Below are positions 44,885-53,718 of a DNA stretch of 64,000 bases, piece after piece. Under the pieces are notes generated by a model. It was not told the DNA's origin and searched no databases. It saw only the letters and a list, made by a program, of their open reading frames with translations. This DNA comes from DATAVB01 sp036267955 (GTDB lineage Bacteria > Actinomycetota > Actinomycetes > Mycobacteriales > QHCD01): positions 1-64,000 of the forward strand of contig DATAVB010000136.1 of NCBI GenBank assembly GCA_036267955.1, read 5' to 3'. Numbering within the stretch: position 1 is the stretch's first letter; every line of letters starts with the position of its first letter. The position numbers and the translations under genes were made by a program.

Positions 44885-44900
44885 GCCGGCCATAGCCGGC
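44885..44900. terminator. Possible bidirectional terminator between corA and rsmI
   Basis: GCCGGC-CATA-GCCGGC forms a 6-bp stem with a 4-base loop between two convergent genes. There is no U tract. A TTCTGCTCCATGATCATG stretch just to the left may be a decayed family A repeat. Confidence 0.4.
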
Positions 44901-44932
44901 TCAACGCAAGCATCATCACCGAGTAAGGCCGC

Positions 44933-45814
44933 TCAATGGGTGGCGGCCTCGTAGACCAGGCGGCGGGCGACTCCGGTCTGCTCGGCGACCTGGCTGACCG
45001 CGTCCCGCCGGGACAGCCCCGACTCGACGAGGCCGGCGACGGCGGCCGCCAGTTCCGCCGGCTCGGGATCGGCCGCCGGCGTGGCACCGCCGATGACCAC
45101 CGTGACCTCGCCGCGCACTCCATCGAGCGCCCACTTCGCCAGCTCACCGAGACCGCCGCGCCGTACCTCTTCGTACGTCTTGGTCAGCTCCCGACACACC
45201 GCGGCCGCCCGATCGGCGCCCAACACGTCGGCGGCGTCGGCGAGCATCTCGGCCAGCCGGTGCGGCGCCTCGAAACACACGACCGTCCGGGGTTCGGACC
45301 GCAACTCCTCCAGGGCGCGGCGCCGCCGCCCCGACTTGCGGGGCAGAAAGCCCTCGAAACAGAAGCGGTCCGACGGCAGCCCGGACAGGGCGAGCGCGGT
45401 GGTCACCGCCGACGGGCCGGGCAGGCAGGTCACCGGCAGCCCGGCATCGACGGCGGCCCGGACCAGCCGATATCCCGGGTCGGACACGCTCGGCATGCCC
45501 GCATCGGTTACCAGCAGCACGGACTGACCGGCGAGCAGTACGGCGATCAACTCCGGGGTCCGCTCGGTCTCGTTGCCCTCGAAATACGACACGACCTGCT
45601 TCGGCCGCATACCGCCCAAGGCCTCGACCAGCCGGGCCAGCCGGCGGGTGTCCTCGGCGGCCACGACGTCCGCCTCCGACAGTGCCGCGCGCAGTCGGGG
45701 GCTCGTGTCGCCGGGGTCACCGATCGGTGCGCCGGCGAGCAGCAGAGTGCCGGGCGGTGTGTCGGCGAGCGGCAGTGTCCCGGGCGGTGTGTCCATCTCC
45801 TGATTGTCGGGCAC
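44933..45814 (-). CDS. rsmI: 16S rRNA (cytidine-2'-O)-methyltransferase
   Basis: 293 residues from ATG 45814 (ATG 45796 also possible). Tetrapyrrole-methylase fold with 'AGAPIGDPGDTSPRL', 'AEDTRRLARLV', 'VTDAGMPSVSDPGYRLV' and 'LPGPSAVTTALALSGLP'. It methylates C1402 of 16S rRNA. The N-terminus carries an in-frame duplication (DTPPGTLPLA / DTPPGTLLLA). Divergent from an MFS-TetR pair that separates it from pmt, its usual actinobacterial neighbour. Confidence 0.95.
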   Translation of the reverse strand: MPDNQEMDTPPGTLPLADTPPGTLLLAGAPIGDPGDTSPRLRAALSEADVVAAEDTRRLARLVEALGGMRPKQVVSYFEGNETERTPELIAVLLAGQSVLLVTDAGMPSVSDPGYRLVRAAVDAGLPVTCLPGPSAVTTALALSGLPSDRFCFEGFLPRKSGRRRRALEELRSEPRTVVCFEAPHRLAEMLADAADVLGADRAAAVCRELTKTYEEVRRGGLGELAKWALDGVRGEVTVVIGGATPAADPEPAELAAAVAGLVESGLSRRDAVSQVAEQTGVARRLVYEAATH

Positions 45815-45843
45815 CCGGCCGGCGTGACCCGCGTCGCCCCATC

Positions 45844-45910
45844 TTGACAGTAGCTACAAACTGACAGCTACACTCATTTAAAAGTCGCAACCAAAAGGGG
45901 ACAGCTGTCA
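45844..45910 (+). promoter_or_regulatory. Promoter with operator-like repeats before MFS gene
   Basis: TTGACA at 45844-45849 and TACACT at 45869-45874 (19-base spacing) could be -35 and -10. TGACAG occurs at 45845 and 45863 (as part of CTGACAGCT), and GACAGCTGTC (45900-45909) is a perfect palindrome touching the ATG. The downstream TetR may bind these. Confidence 0.5.
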
Positions 45911-47427
45911 TGGATTCGTACCCACGGCGCTGGTGGGCGCTGATCGCCCTCGGGCTGAGCATGCTGGCGATCGGGCTGGACATGACGATCCTGACCACGG
46001 CACTGCCCACGCTGGCCGGCGATCTGCATGCAACCAACAGCCAGCTGCAGTGGATCGCCGACGCCTACATGCTGGTGCTGGCCGCGGCCGTACTCCCGGC
46101 CGGGCTGCTCGGCGACCGGTTCGGCCGGCGGAAGTTCATCGTGCTCGGGCTGGTCCTCTTCGCTGCCGGCTCGGCGTGGTGCGCCTGGTCCGGCTCAGCG
46201 AACGCCCTGATCGGCGCCCGGGTGCTGCTCGGGCTCGGCGCCGCGATCCTCACCCCGCTGTCGATGTCGATCCTCGCGGTGCTCTTCGAGCCGCACGAGC
46301 GGCAGCGCGCGGTGGCTCTGATGAGCATGTTCACCATGGTCGGCATCCCGCTCGGTCCGATCGTCGGCGGTGCTCTGCTGGAGCACTTCTGGTGGGGCTC
46401 GGTCTTCGCGCTCAACCTCCCGATGGCCGCCATCGCGATCGTCGCCGTCATCACGCTGATGCCCGAGACCCGCGGCGAGCAGACACGGCGGATCGACCTC
46501 GTCGGCATCGCCACCTCCAGCCTCGGCCTGGTCGGCATCACGTACGGGCTGATCCAGGGCCCGAGCAACGGCTGGACCAGCGGCGGGGTGCTCGGCGGCC
46601 TCGTCGGCGGGCTCGCCGTACTCATCGCCTTCGTGGTGTGGGAGCGCCGCACCGCCCACCCACTGCTGGATATCTCGCTGTTCTCCTCGCGGATCTTCAC
46701 CTCGGGGACGGCCCTCGCCACGATCATCGCGTTCGCCATGTTCGGGGCGTTCTACGCGCTCCCGCAGCTGTTCCAGGCCGTGCTCGGCGCTGGGCCGCAG
46801 GGCACCGGGCTGCGCATGCTGCCGCTGATCGGCGGGCTGCTGGTCGGCTTCCAGATCACCAACCGGCTCGCTCCCCGGACCGGCCCCACTCCCCCGCTGG
46901 TCGGCGGTTTCGCGCTGATGGCGCTCGGCGCGATGATCGGCACCGGCACCGGGCCACACACCGGTTTCGGCTACGTCGCCCTCTGGACCGTCATCTTCGG
47001 ACTCGGCATCGGATTCAGCCTGCCGACGGCGATGGTGGCGGCGATGGGCGCGCTGTCCAAGAGCCGCGCCGGTGTGGGTACGGCGATGCTGATGGCGTTC
47101 CGGCAGGTCGGCAGCGTGCTGGGCATCGCGATCCTGGGCACCGTCCTGTCCGTCGGCTACCACTCCAGACTGGACACGTCCGGGCTGCCGGCCGCGGCCG
47201 GACACGCCGCCCGGGACAGCGCCAGCGCGGGGGTCGCGGTGGCGGCCCAACTGCACTCGGACCCGCTGCTGGGCTCGGTGCGCGCGGCGTTCACGCACGG
47301 AATGGACATCACCCTGTGGGTGACCGCCGCGGTCGCCCTGGCCGGAATGGTGCTCGCCGCGCTGGTGCTGCCACGCCGCCGTCCGACCCCGGTTGAGGCA
47401 GAATCGGAACATGCGGTCGTCGTCTGA
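45910..47427 (+). CDS. MFS drug transporter, DHA2 (EmrB/QacA) type
   Basis: 505 residues with about 14 membrane helices. 'LGLSMLAIGLDMTILTTALPTLAGDL' (motif with the membrane Asp) and 'GLLGDRFGRRKFIVLGL' (motif A) define the 14-helix proton-driven multidrug group. The ribosome site AGGGG is eight bases before ATG 45910. The TetR gene overlaps its end by 17 bp. Substrates unknown. Confidence 0.9.
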   Translation: MDSYPRRWWALIALGLSMLAIGLDMTILTTALPTLAGDLHATNSQLQWIADAYMLVLAAAVLPAGLLGDRFGRRKFIVLGLVLFAAGSAWCAWSGSANALIGARVLLGLGAAILTPLSMSILAVLFEPHERQRAVALMSMFTMVGIPLGPIVGGALLEHFWWGSVFALNLPMAAIAIVAVITLMPETRGEQTRRIDLVGIATSSLGLVGITYGLIQGPSNGWTSGGVLGGLVGGLAVLIAFVVWERRTAHPLLDISLFSSRIFTSGTALATIIAFAMFGAFYALPQLFQAVLGAGPQGTGLRMLPLIGGLLVGFQITNRLAPRTGPTPPLVGGFALMALGAMIGTGTGPHTGFGYVALWTVIFGLGIGFSLPTAMVAAMGALSKSRAGVGTAMLMAFRQVGSVLGIAILGTVLSVGYHSRLDTSGLPAAAGHAARDSASAGVAVAAQLHSDPLLGSVRAAFTHGMDITLWVTAAVALAGMVLAALVLPRRRPTPVEAESEHAVVV

Positions 47428-48007
47428 GCACCCAGGCCTGCGGGAACGGAAGAAAGCCAAGACCCGGGTGGCCATTCAGCAACACGCGATGCGGTTGTTC
47501 AGCGAGCAGGGGTACGCGGTCACCACGGTCGACCAGATCGCCGCCGCGGCCGAGATCTCGCCGAGCACCTTCTTCCGCTATTTCCGTACCAAGGAAGATG
47601 TCGTGCTCACCGACGAGTACGACCCGCTGCTGGTCGAGGTGTTCCGCACGCAGCCGGCGGACCTGACGCCTATACAGGCGATGCGGGCGACGATGACCTC
47701 GGTGCTCGGTGGCATGAGCGCCGAGGACCGCGCCGCCGAGGGGGAACGGTCCAAGCTGCTGCGCTCGACCCCCGAGTTGCAGTACGCCTACATCGAGCAG
47801 CTCACCGGCGTCGTACAGATGCTGTCCAAACTCGTCGCCGAGCGGGTCGGGCGGCCGGCGGAGGACATCGCGGTCCGCTCATTCGCCGGCGCGCTGATCG
47901 GGGTGGGGCTCGCGGCGCATCTCACCGCGCCGTACGAGCAGTTCGACGACTATCTCGCCTTCTTCGACCAGGGCCTGGCCCAGATGGAAGCCGGCTTTCC
48001 GCTCTGA
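47411..48007 (+). CDS. TetR family regulator (MFS-linked)
   Basis: 198 residues from ATG 47411; a TTG at 47393 is possible. The helix-turn-helix lies at about 15-60 ('RLFSEQGYAVTTVDQIAAAAEISPSTFFRYF' in part). The start lies inside the end of the MFS gene, so both are cotranscribed. It probably represses the pump through the GACAGCTGTC/TGACAG sites and is released by a pump substrate. Confidence 0.9.
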   Translation: MRSSSEHPGLRERKKAKTRVAIQQHAMRLFSEQGYAVTTVDQIAAAAEISPSTFFRYFRTKEDVVLTDEYDPLLVEVFRTQPADLTPIQAMRATMTSVLGGMSAEDRAAEGERSKLLRSTPELQYAYIEQLTGVVQMLSKLVAERVGRPAEDIAVRSFAGALIGVGLAAHLTAPYEQFDDYLAFFDQGLAQMEAGFPL

Positions 48008-48061
48008 TCGGCTGCCCCTACGATCGATCCCCATGAGCCTGCTCGAGCCGACGGCGCCCCG

Positions 48062-49570
48062 ATGACGCTGCTTGCCGCACGGCCGGACGCCGCCGCACCG
48101 CGTACCCCGCGACCGCCGACGGCCCTCGACCGGCTCCGCCCGCGCACGCCGCACGACACGGTGCGCGGCTGGGTCGTCACCATCGCGGTCACCGCGATCG
48201 CGGCGGTGACCAGGCTCTGGGCCATCGGCTTTCCGAAAGAGAAGATCTTCGACGAGGTCTACTACCCGGTCAACGCGGTCGAGATCCTGCGGCAGGGGTA
48301 CGAGAACAACCCGGGCCGGCTCTACGTCGTGCACCCGCCGCTGGGCAAGTGGTGCATCGCCGCCGGCATCAAGCTGTTCGGCAACAACGCGGTCGGCTGG
48401 CGGTTTCCGACCGCCGTGGCGGGCATCGTCGCCGTCTTCCTGCTGATCCGGATCACCCGCCGGATAACCGGCTCGACCCTGCTCGGCGGGGTCGCGGGGT
48501 TGCTGTTGAGCCTCGACGGCCTGTCCCTGGTGATGAGCCGCACGTCCCTGTTGGACATCTTCCTGCAGCCGTTCGTGCTCGCCGGCTTCGGCTGTCTGGT
48601 GCTGGACCGGGAGCAGATCCGGCGCCGGCTGGCCGAATCGGTGGCCGCCAAGATGGTGACCGGGCTCGGGCCGGCATTGGGGCCACGGCCGTGGCGGCTG
48701 GCCGGCGGCGTGTTGCTCGGCGCATCCTGCGGGATCAAGTGGAACGGCGTCTATTTCCTGGCCGGCTTCGCCATCCTGTCGGCGTTCTGGGACCGGGCCG
48801 CCCGCCGGTCGGCGGGAGTGCGCCGACCGACCCGGTGCACGGTCGTCCGTGACCTACCGGCGGCGGTGTTTGCCCTGGCGATCGTGCCGGTAGGCGCCTA
48901 CCTGCTGACCTGGACGGGCTGGTTCCTCGGCGAGAACGGGTACGACCGACACTGGGCCGCCGACCATCCCAGCAAATGGGGCTTCATTCCCGGGCCGCTG
49001 CGCTCGCTCTGGCACTACCAGGCCGAAACGTTGAAGTTCCACGAGGGCCTTTCCAGTTACCACCCGTACCGTTCGCAGCCGTGGGCCTGGCTGGTCGACG
49101 CCCGCCCGGTGAATTTCTACTACCCCAAGAATGTGACCGGCTGCGGCGCGGATTCCTGCGTGCGGCAGATCGTTTCGCTTGGCACGCCAGCGCTCTGGTG
49201 GATGTTCATCCCGGCGATGTTCTGGATGCTGTGGCTGCTCATCTCCCGGCGGGACTGGCGCGCCGGTGCCGTCCTGATGGCATTTCTGGCCGGCTGGGCG
49301 ACCTGGCTGGAGAACACCAGCCGGACAATGTTCTTCTTCTACATGGTGCCGTTGGTGCCATTCATGGTGCTCGGCGTCTCGCTGTTGCTCGGCGACATGC
49401 TGGGCCGGCGCGAGGCATCGGAGACCCGGCGGATCCTCGGTCTGGTCGGAATCTGCACCTATGTGGCGCTGGTCGTGATCAATTTCGCCTGGCTGTGGCC
49501 GGTGTTGACCGGCGCGAAGATCACCTATTCGGGGTGGCAGGCCCGGATGTGGTTCTCGTCCTGGATCTGA
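48062..49570 (+). CDS. pmt: Dolichyl-phosphate-mannose-protein mannosyltransferase (Pmt, GT39)
   Basis: 502 residues, many membrane helices. 'EKIFDEVYYPVNAVEIL' carries the catalytic Asp-Glu pair after the first helix, and 'YVVHPPLGKWCIAAG' is the conserved loop. It transfers mannose from polyprenyl-phosphate-mannose to Ser/Thr of exported proteins. The Pro/Ser/Thr-rich lipoproteins in this window are plausible targets (inference). A 10-codon ORF (48033-48065) ends in ATGA across the start, without a ribosome site. Confidence 0.93.
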   Translation: MTLLAARPDAAAPRTPRPPTALDRLRPRTPHDTVRGWVVTIAVTAIAAVTRLWAIGFPKEKIFDEVYYPVNAVEILRQGYENNPGRLYVVHPPLGKWCIAAGIKLFGNNAVGWRFPTAVAGIVAVFLLIRITRRITGSTLLGGVAGLLLSLDGLSLVMSRTSLLDIFLQPFVLAGFGCLVLDREQIRRRLAESVAAKMVTGLGPALGPRPWRLAGGVLLGASCGIKWNGVYFLAGFAILSAFWDRAARRSAGVRRPTRCTVVRDLPAAVFALAIVPVGAYLLTWTGWFLGENGYDRHWAADHPSKWGFIPGPLRSLWHYQAETLKFHEGLSSYHPYRSQPWAWLVDARPVNFYYPKNVTGCGADSCVRQIVSLGTPALWWMFIPAMFWMLWLLISRRDWRAGAVLMAFLAGWATWLENTSRTMFFFYMVPLVPFMVLGVSLLLGDMLGRREASETRRILGLVGICTYVALVVINFAWLWPVLTGAKITYSGWQARMWFSSWI

Positions 49571-49587
49571 TGAGCTGGCCGGCGTGC

Positions 49588-49920
49588 TCAGCCAGCCTTG
49601 GTGGGAGCCGCGGCCTTGGCCTGCTCACCGGCCCGGATATCGGCGGTCACCTTGCGCTCGGCGAGAAAGGACAGGAACGGAATCGTGCCGGCCAGCATGA
49701 CGACGATGATCTTCAGCAGGTGCCAGCGCCGCCGGGTGGCCAGGTCGAGGACGGTCAGTAGGTAGACGATGTAGAGAAATCCGTGCATGGGGCCGACGAC
49801 CGCGACCACCGGATCAAAGTCGAACGCGTATTTCAACGGGACGCCGACACAGACCAGAATGACCAGCCCAACACCCACGATGTAGGCCATGACGCGGTAA
49901 CGGGTGATTGCGCCGCTCAC
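49588..49920 (-). CDS. DUF3817 membrane protein
   Basis: 110 residues with three membrane helices; 'VGPMHGFLYIVYLLTVLDLATRRRW' is the DUF3817 core. GTG 49920 overlaps the upstream stop by 4 bp. DUF3817 proteins are common in Actinobacteria, with no assigned role. Confidence 0.88.
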   Translation of the reverse strand: MSGAITRYRVMAYIVGVGLVILVCVGVPLKYAFDFDPVVAVVGPMHGFLYIVYLLTVLDLATRRRWHLLKIIVVMLAGTIPFLSFLAERKVTADIRAGEQAKAAAPTKAG

Positions 49921-50273
49921 TTGTTGTGGTCCTCTTCGTTCAGGTTCGCCAGATAGTTGTTGTACGCCGCGAGCTCAGGATCGTCGGTGGTGTCGACCGG
50001 CGCCGGCGGCGCCTCGGCCGGTTCGTCCTCGAGGTCGATCTCATCGGCCGGTGTCTCGGCCGGCGGATGGATCTCAAAATGCAGCATCTTCCACCAGAAG
50101 AAGGCCACGAAAGCGGCGAACAGCGGCCATTCGAAGGTATAGGCGAAGCTCAGCGAGTTGCCGGACTCCGCCCGGTGCCACTGCCAGCGGCCCAGCAGCA
50201 GGAACGCCACGACGAGCCCGATGGTGAGCACGTGGCGCACCAGCCAGGATGGGGTCAGCAGTGGGCGGCGCAC
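49917..50273 (-). CDS. Small membrane protein of unknown function
   Basis: 118 residues from GTG 50273. Two membrane helices (about 14-28 and 47-62) with 'LLLGRWQWHRAESGNSLSF' between them resemble the N-terminus of SURF1-like proteins. A C-terminal Glu/Pro-rich tail ends 'AAYNNYLANLNEEDHNK'. It is coupled to the DUF3817 gene by a 4-bp overlap. Families with this layout recur in Actinobacteria without known function. Confidence 0.78.
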   Translation of the reverse strand: MRRPLLTPSWLVRHVLTIGLVVAFLLLGRWQWHRAESGNSLSFAYTFEWPLFAAFVAFFWWKMLHFEIHPPAETPADEIDLEDEPAEAPPAPVDTTDDPELAAYNNYLANLNEEDHNK

Positions 50274-50448
50274 GAACCTCAGGCTACAGCCGCCGTTGCG
50301 GGGTGGTCAGGTCGGCCACGTTCCGGGCCTGAGGCCGTAAATGGCCGATGCACAAGGACGGTTGTGCTAGAACTAATAACGATTTAGCTTGACAAGCCGC
50401 CGCACAGACAGCCCCCATGTCGCGGCGTCCACTTGAGACGGGTGTCTC

Positions 50449-52020
50449 ATGGCACCGCCGCAGTCAGCTCACGTCATCGCACGGCACCGCTCGTTGGCGA
50501 TCCGAAGGAACAGCCGCGGACGGCTGGTCGTCGTCGGTGTCATTGCGAGCGTCGCGATGTTCTGCGCTGCCGGACTGGTGCGGGTGCTCTCGGTGCGTCC
50601 ATTCCTGCCGGTCGACGAGAGCGCGAACGTCGACTACGCAATGCGCATCACCCACGGCCAACTGCCCGTCGCCGGCATCCGGATCCATCCCGAGTTTCCC
50701 GGACAGCGCCGCGCCTACCAACACACCTCGAACCATCCGCCGCTTTATCACGCCATCGTCGGACCGATCCTGCGGCTGGGACAGCACACCCACCATCCGA
50801 AGATGGGCCTGGTCGGCGCCCGGATGGTGAGCCTCGGCGCCGGTGCGCTGACCGTGTTGCTGCTGGCCGCGCTGGCCTGGGCGCTCGTTGGGCCGGCCGG
50901 ACCGATCCGGGATATGAGCTCGATGATCGGCCGTCGCGGGGCTCAGTTGATGGTCGCCTCGGCGGCCCTGATCGCATTTCTGCCGACCTTTGTCAGCGTC
51001 GCGTCCATGGTGCAGAACGACACTTTGAACACCGCGCTGGTGGTGGCGACGCTGGTCCCGATGGCGCGGATCGTACGGTTCGGCAGCAGCAGGGGGCGGG
51101 TCGCCGCGATGGCCGCCGGCGCCGGGGCCGCCTGCCTGACCCGAGTCACGAGCATTCCGGTGGTGCTCGTGGCGGTCGGGACGGTGATGCTGGCCGGCTG
51201 GATCTGGTCGTCGGAGACGACCGCCGAGCTGCGGGTCCGGCTCGCGCGAGCGGCCCGACCGGGCCTCATCGTGCTGGGCGTGACCGTCGTGGTCGCCGGC
51301 TGGTTCGTCGCACTGAACGAGCACCGGTACGGCGGTCCGACCGGCGGCTCGGCGGTCAATGCGATCCTGGCGAGCACTCCGGAGCCCGGCGCCGACAGCC
51401 CGCTGTCGTATCTGCTGCATCCGCGTTCCTGGCTGATCCAGTTCACCCAGCTCACCGGCGGCCTGGACTCGGACCAGTACCGGCAGCCGGCGTACGCCGA
51501 GGCAATGGCGTACCTGCTGATGGGCCTGCTCGCGGCCGGCATCGTCGCGGCAGCGATCCGGTTGCGGCGGCGGACCGCGTCGATCAGCCGGCCGCAGTGG
51601 CTGTGTGTGGCGGCGCTCGCACTGACCCTCGCTCTCTGCATGAGCGAGATCGCGGTGCACGCGGCGGACGGCGGCGGCGTGCACGGTCGCTATCTGCTGC
51701 CCGCGGCCGGCGCGATCGGGGTCGGCGCGGCGACCGTGCTGCTGTGCCTGCCCCGAGTCCTCGGGGTGCTCACCATCGGAGTCGTGCTTCTCGTCGAACT
51801 CAACGGGGCGCTGCGGTCGCACGGCTTCCGCTCCCAGATGCACACGCAGTATCACGTGCTCGGCTGGTTCAGCGGCACCCGGGACGGGATGACCCAGATG
51901 AACGTGCCGGCGCCCGCGCTGGTGCTGTCGATCCTGGTGGGCGTGACGATCGCGGGCCTCGTCGTGCAGGTCGTCGTACTCAGCCTGCTGGGCCGGCGCA
52001 CCCTCACCGGGGCCCGGTAA
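50449..52020 (+). CDS. Membrane glycosyltransferase, ArnT/GT39-like fold (GT-C)
   Basis: 523 residues, about 11-12 membrane helices. 'PVDESANVDYAMRITHGQLP' after the first helix has the acidic pair typical of GT-C enzymes, and 'NHPPLYHAIVG' is the matching loop. It would move a sugar from a polyprenyl-phosphate donor to an outer acceptor. The start ATG 50449 is only moderately supported. About 175 bp upstream contain AT-richer DNA that may hold the promoter. Confidence 0.8.
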   Translation: MAPPQSAHVIARHRSLAIRRNSRGRLVVVGVIASVAMFCAAGLVRVLSVRPFLPVDESANVDYAMRITHGQLPVAGIRIHPEFPGQRRAYQHTSNHPPLYHAIVGPILRLGQHTHHPKMGLVGARMVSLGAGALTVLLLAALAWALVGPAGPIRDMSSMIGRRGAQLMVASAALIAFLPTFVSVASMVQNDTLNTALVVATLVPMARIVRFGSSRGRVAAMAAGAGAACLTRVTSIPVVLVAVGTVMLAGWIWSSETTAELRVRLARAARPGLIVLGVTVVVAGWFVALNEHRYGGPTGGSAVNAILASTPEPGADSPLSYLLHPRSWLIQFTQLTGGLDSDQYRQPAYAEAMAYLLMGLLAAGIVAAAIRLRRRTASISRPQWLCVAALALTLALCMSEIAVHAADGGGVHGRYLLPAAGAIGVGAATVLLCLPRVLGVLTIGVVLLVELNGALRSHGFRSQMHTQYHVLGWFSGTRDGMTQMNVPAPALVLSILVGVTIAGLVVQVVVLSLLGRRTLTGAR

Positions 52021-52023
52021 CCG

Positions 52024-52054
52024 CCGGGGAGAGCCGACAACCGACTCTCCCCGG
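52024..52054. terminator. Hairpin terminator between convergent genes
   Basis: Perfect 10-bp arms CCGGGGAGAG and CTCTCCCCGG with an 11-base loop, starting 4 bases after the GT-C stop and before the convergent DUF4389 gene. There is no U tract, as often in actinomycetes. Confidence 0.75.
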
Positions 52055-52085
52055 GGCGAGTTACGGGGTCTGACTACGGGCTTGG

Positions 52086-52580
52086 TTAGGGGTCGAGGCG
52101 GAACGGCGGGTAGCGGTCGGTGAGGCCGTACAGGTACGCCGAGGTGCGGGTGTTCCAGCGCAGCGCGCCGGAGACGAACCGGTACATGCCGTCCGGGTAG
52201 TGGCCGGTGAACAGCACCGCCCACAGCGCAATCCACATCACCAATCCGGCCGCGAGCGTGACGAAGTACAGGCAGAACATCGCCGGGATCAGCATGATCG
52301 AACGGGCCAACAGGAACGGGATGGACAGCCCGGCGAGCAGCCGCGAGCTCGTGGCCGGCTGATTGAAGGTCACCTGCACGGGATAGTCGCTGCCCGGTGC
52401 GCCGTAACCACCAGGCTGCTGCCCATAGCTGCCCGGAGGCAGCGGCGGTGGCGGCGGGAAACCTCCCGGCGGCCCCTGCTGTGGTGGCGGCGGGAAACCT
52501 CCCGGCGGCCCCTGTTGCGGTGGCGGCGGATATCCGCCGGGCGGAGGAGGGTAGCCGCCCGGAGGCTGAGAGTCGGTCAT
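52086..52580 (-). CDS. DUF4389 membrane protein with Pro/Gly-rich head
   Basis: 164 residues. The first 65 residues are Gly/Pro/Gln repeats ('QQGPPGGFPPPP' twice, a 33-bp DNA duplication). The rest is DUF4389: 'YPVQVTFNQPATSSRLLAG', two membrane helices and 'PDGMYRFVSGALRWNTRTSAYLYGLTDRYPPF'. The family is widespread in Actinobacteria; function unknown. Confidence 0.88.
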   Translation of the reverse strand: MTDSQPPGGYPPPPGGYPPPPQQGPPGGFPPPPQQGPPGGFPPPPPLPPGSYGQQPGGYGAPGSDYPVQVTFNQPATSSRLLAGLSIPFLLARSIMLIPAMFCLYFVTLAAGLVMWIALWAVLFTGHYPDGMYRFVSGALRWNTRTSAYLYGLTDRYPPFRLDP

Positions 52581-52710
52581 CGGTGCGCTCCTGCGCTAGA
52601 AGGTCAGCTGGTGGCGGTGACCGTACTAGTCCGCCCGGGGCATCCCCGCGACGTGGGTCGGGATGTCGCCGCGCGGAAGAACGGGACCGCCGGCGAGGTT
52701 GCACCCCGAC

Positions 52711-53706
52711 GTGACTGCGACGCCGCGTATCCCGATTTCCGTACTCGATCTCGCCCCGGTCAGCGAGGGCTCCGACGCCCGGGCCGCGTTGCGCAACACC
52801 CTGGAACTGGCACAACATGTCGACGAGTGGGGCTATCACCGTTTCTGGGTGGCCGAGCACCACAACATGCCGGGAATCGCGAGCGCAGCCCCAGCCGTAC
52901 TGATCGGGCACATCGCGGACGCGACCCAGCGGCTGCGGGTCGGCTCCGGCGGGGTGATGCTCCCCAACCACGCCCCGCTGGTGGTGGCCGAACAGTTCGG
53001 CATCCTGGAGGCACTGCACCCGGGCCGGATCGATCTCGGGATCGGGCGGGCACCCGGCACCGACCAGATCACGGCGGCCGCGTTGCGGCGGACCAGCGGG
53101 CAGCTGTCGGTCGAGGACTTCCCCGAACAGTTGACCGAGCTGGAGGACTACTTCGCCGGCGACGCCTCCATCACCGCCACTCCCGCCGTCGGAAACCGCC
53201 CGCCGCTGTGGCTGTTGGGCTCCAGCGGATACAGCGCCCAGGTCGCGGGCCTGCTGGGCCTGCCGTTCGCGTTCGCCCACCACTTCAGCGCCGCCAACAC
53301 CCTGCCTGCGCTGGATCTCTATCGCACCACCTTCCGACCGTCGGAGCACCTTTCCGAGCCGTACGCCATGATCGGCGCGGCCGTCGTCTGCGCCAAGAGC
53401 GACGAGCACGCGCAATGGCTGGCCGCGCCCGGCGGGCTGTCGTTCCTGCGGCTGCGGTCGGGCCGACCCGGCACCTTTCCCACGCCGGAGGAGGCAGCGG
53501 CCTATCCGTACACCGATGCCGAGCGGGCATTCATCGACGACCGGCGCTCGAGCCAGATCATCGGGAGTCCCGATACGGTGGCGAAGCAGGTCGCCGAGTT
53601 GCTCGAGTCGACCGGCGCGGACGAGCTGATGGTGACGACGATGGTGCACGACCCGGTTGACCGGCTGCGCTCGTTCGAGCTGCTGGCCGACTTGTTGATC
53701 CACTGA
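52711..53706 (+). CDS. LLM class flavin-dependent oxidoreductase (luciferase-like)
   Basis: 331 residues from GTG 52711. 'PISVLDLAPVSEG', 'GYHRFWVAEHHNMPGIASAAP' and 'FGILEALHPGRIDLGIGRAPG' define the MsnO8-like LLM group with a TIM-barrel monooxygenase fold and FMN use. The substrate is not predictable. It is 12 bp from the quinone oxidoreductase gene and probably cotranscribed. Confidence 0.9.
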   Translation: MTATPRIPISVLDLAPVSEGSDARAALRNTLELAQHVDEWGYHRFWVAEHHNMPGIASAAPAVLIGHIADATQRLRVGSGGVMLPNHAPLVVAEQFGILEALHPGRIDLGIGRAPGTDQITAAALRRTSGQLSVEDFPEQLTELEDYFAGDASITATPAVGNRPPLWLLGSSGYSAQVAGLLGLPFAFAHHFSAANTLPALDLYRTTFRPSEHLSEPYAMIGAAVVCAKSDEHAQWLAAPGGLSFLRLRSGRPGTFPTPEEAAAYPYTDAERAFIDDRRSSQIIGSPDTVAKQVAELLESTGADELMVTTMVHDPVDRLRSFELLADLLIH

Positions 53707-53718
53707 CGGGAGATGCGG

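Noticed and set aside
48033..48065. 10-codon leader ORF before pmt
   Set aside because: It overlaps the pmt start by ATGA but has no ribosome site and no notable composition.
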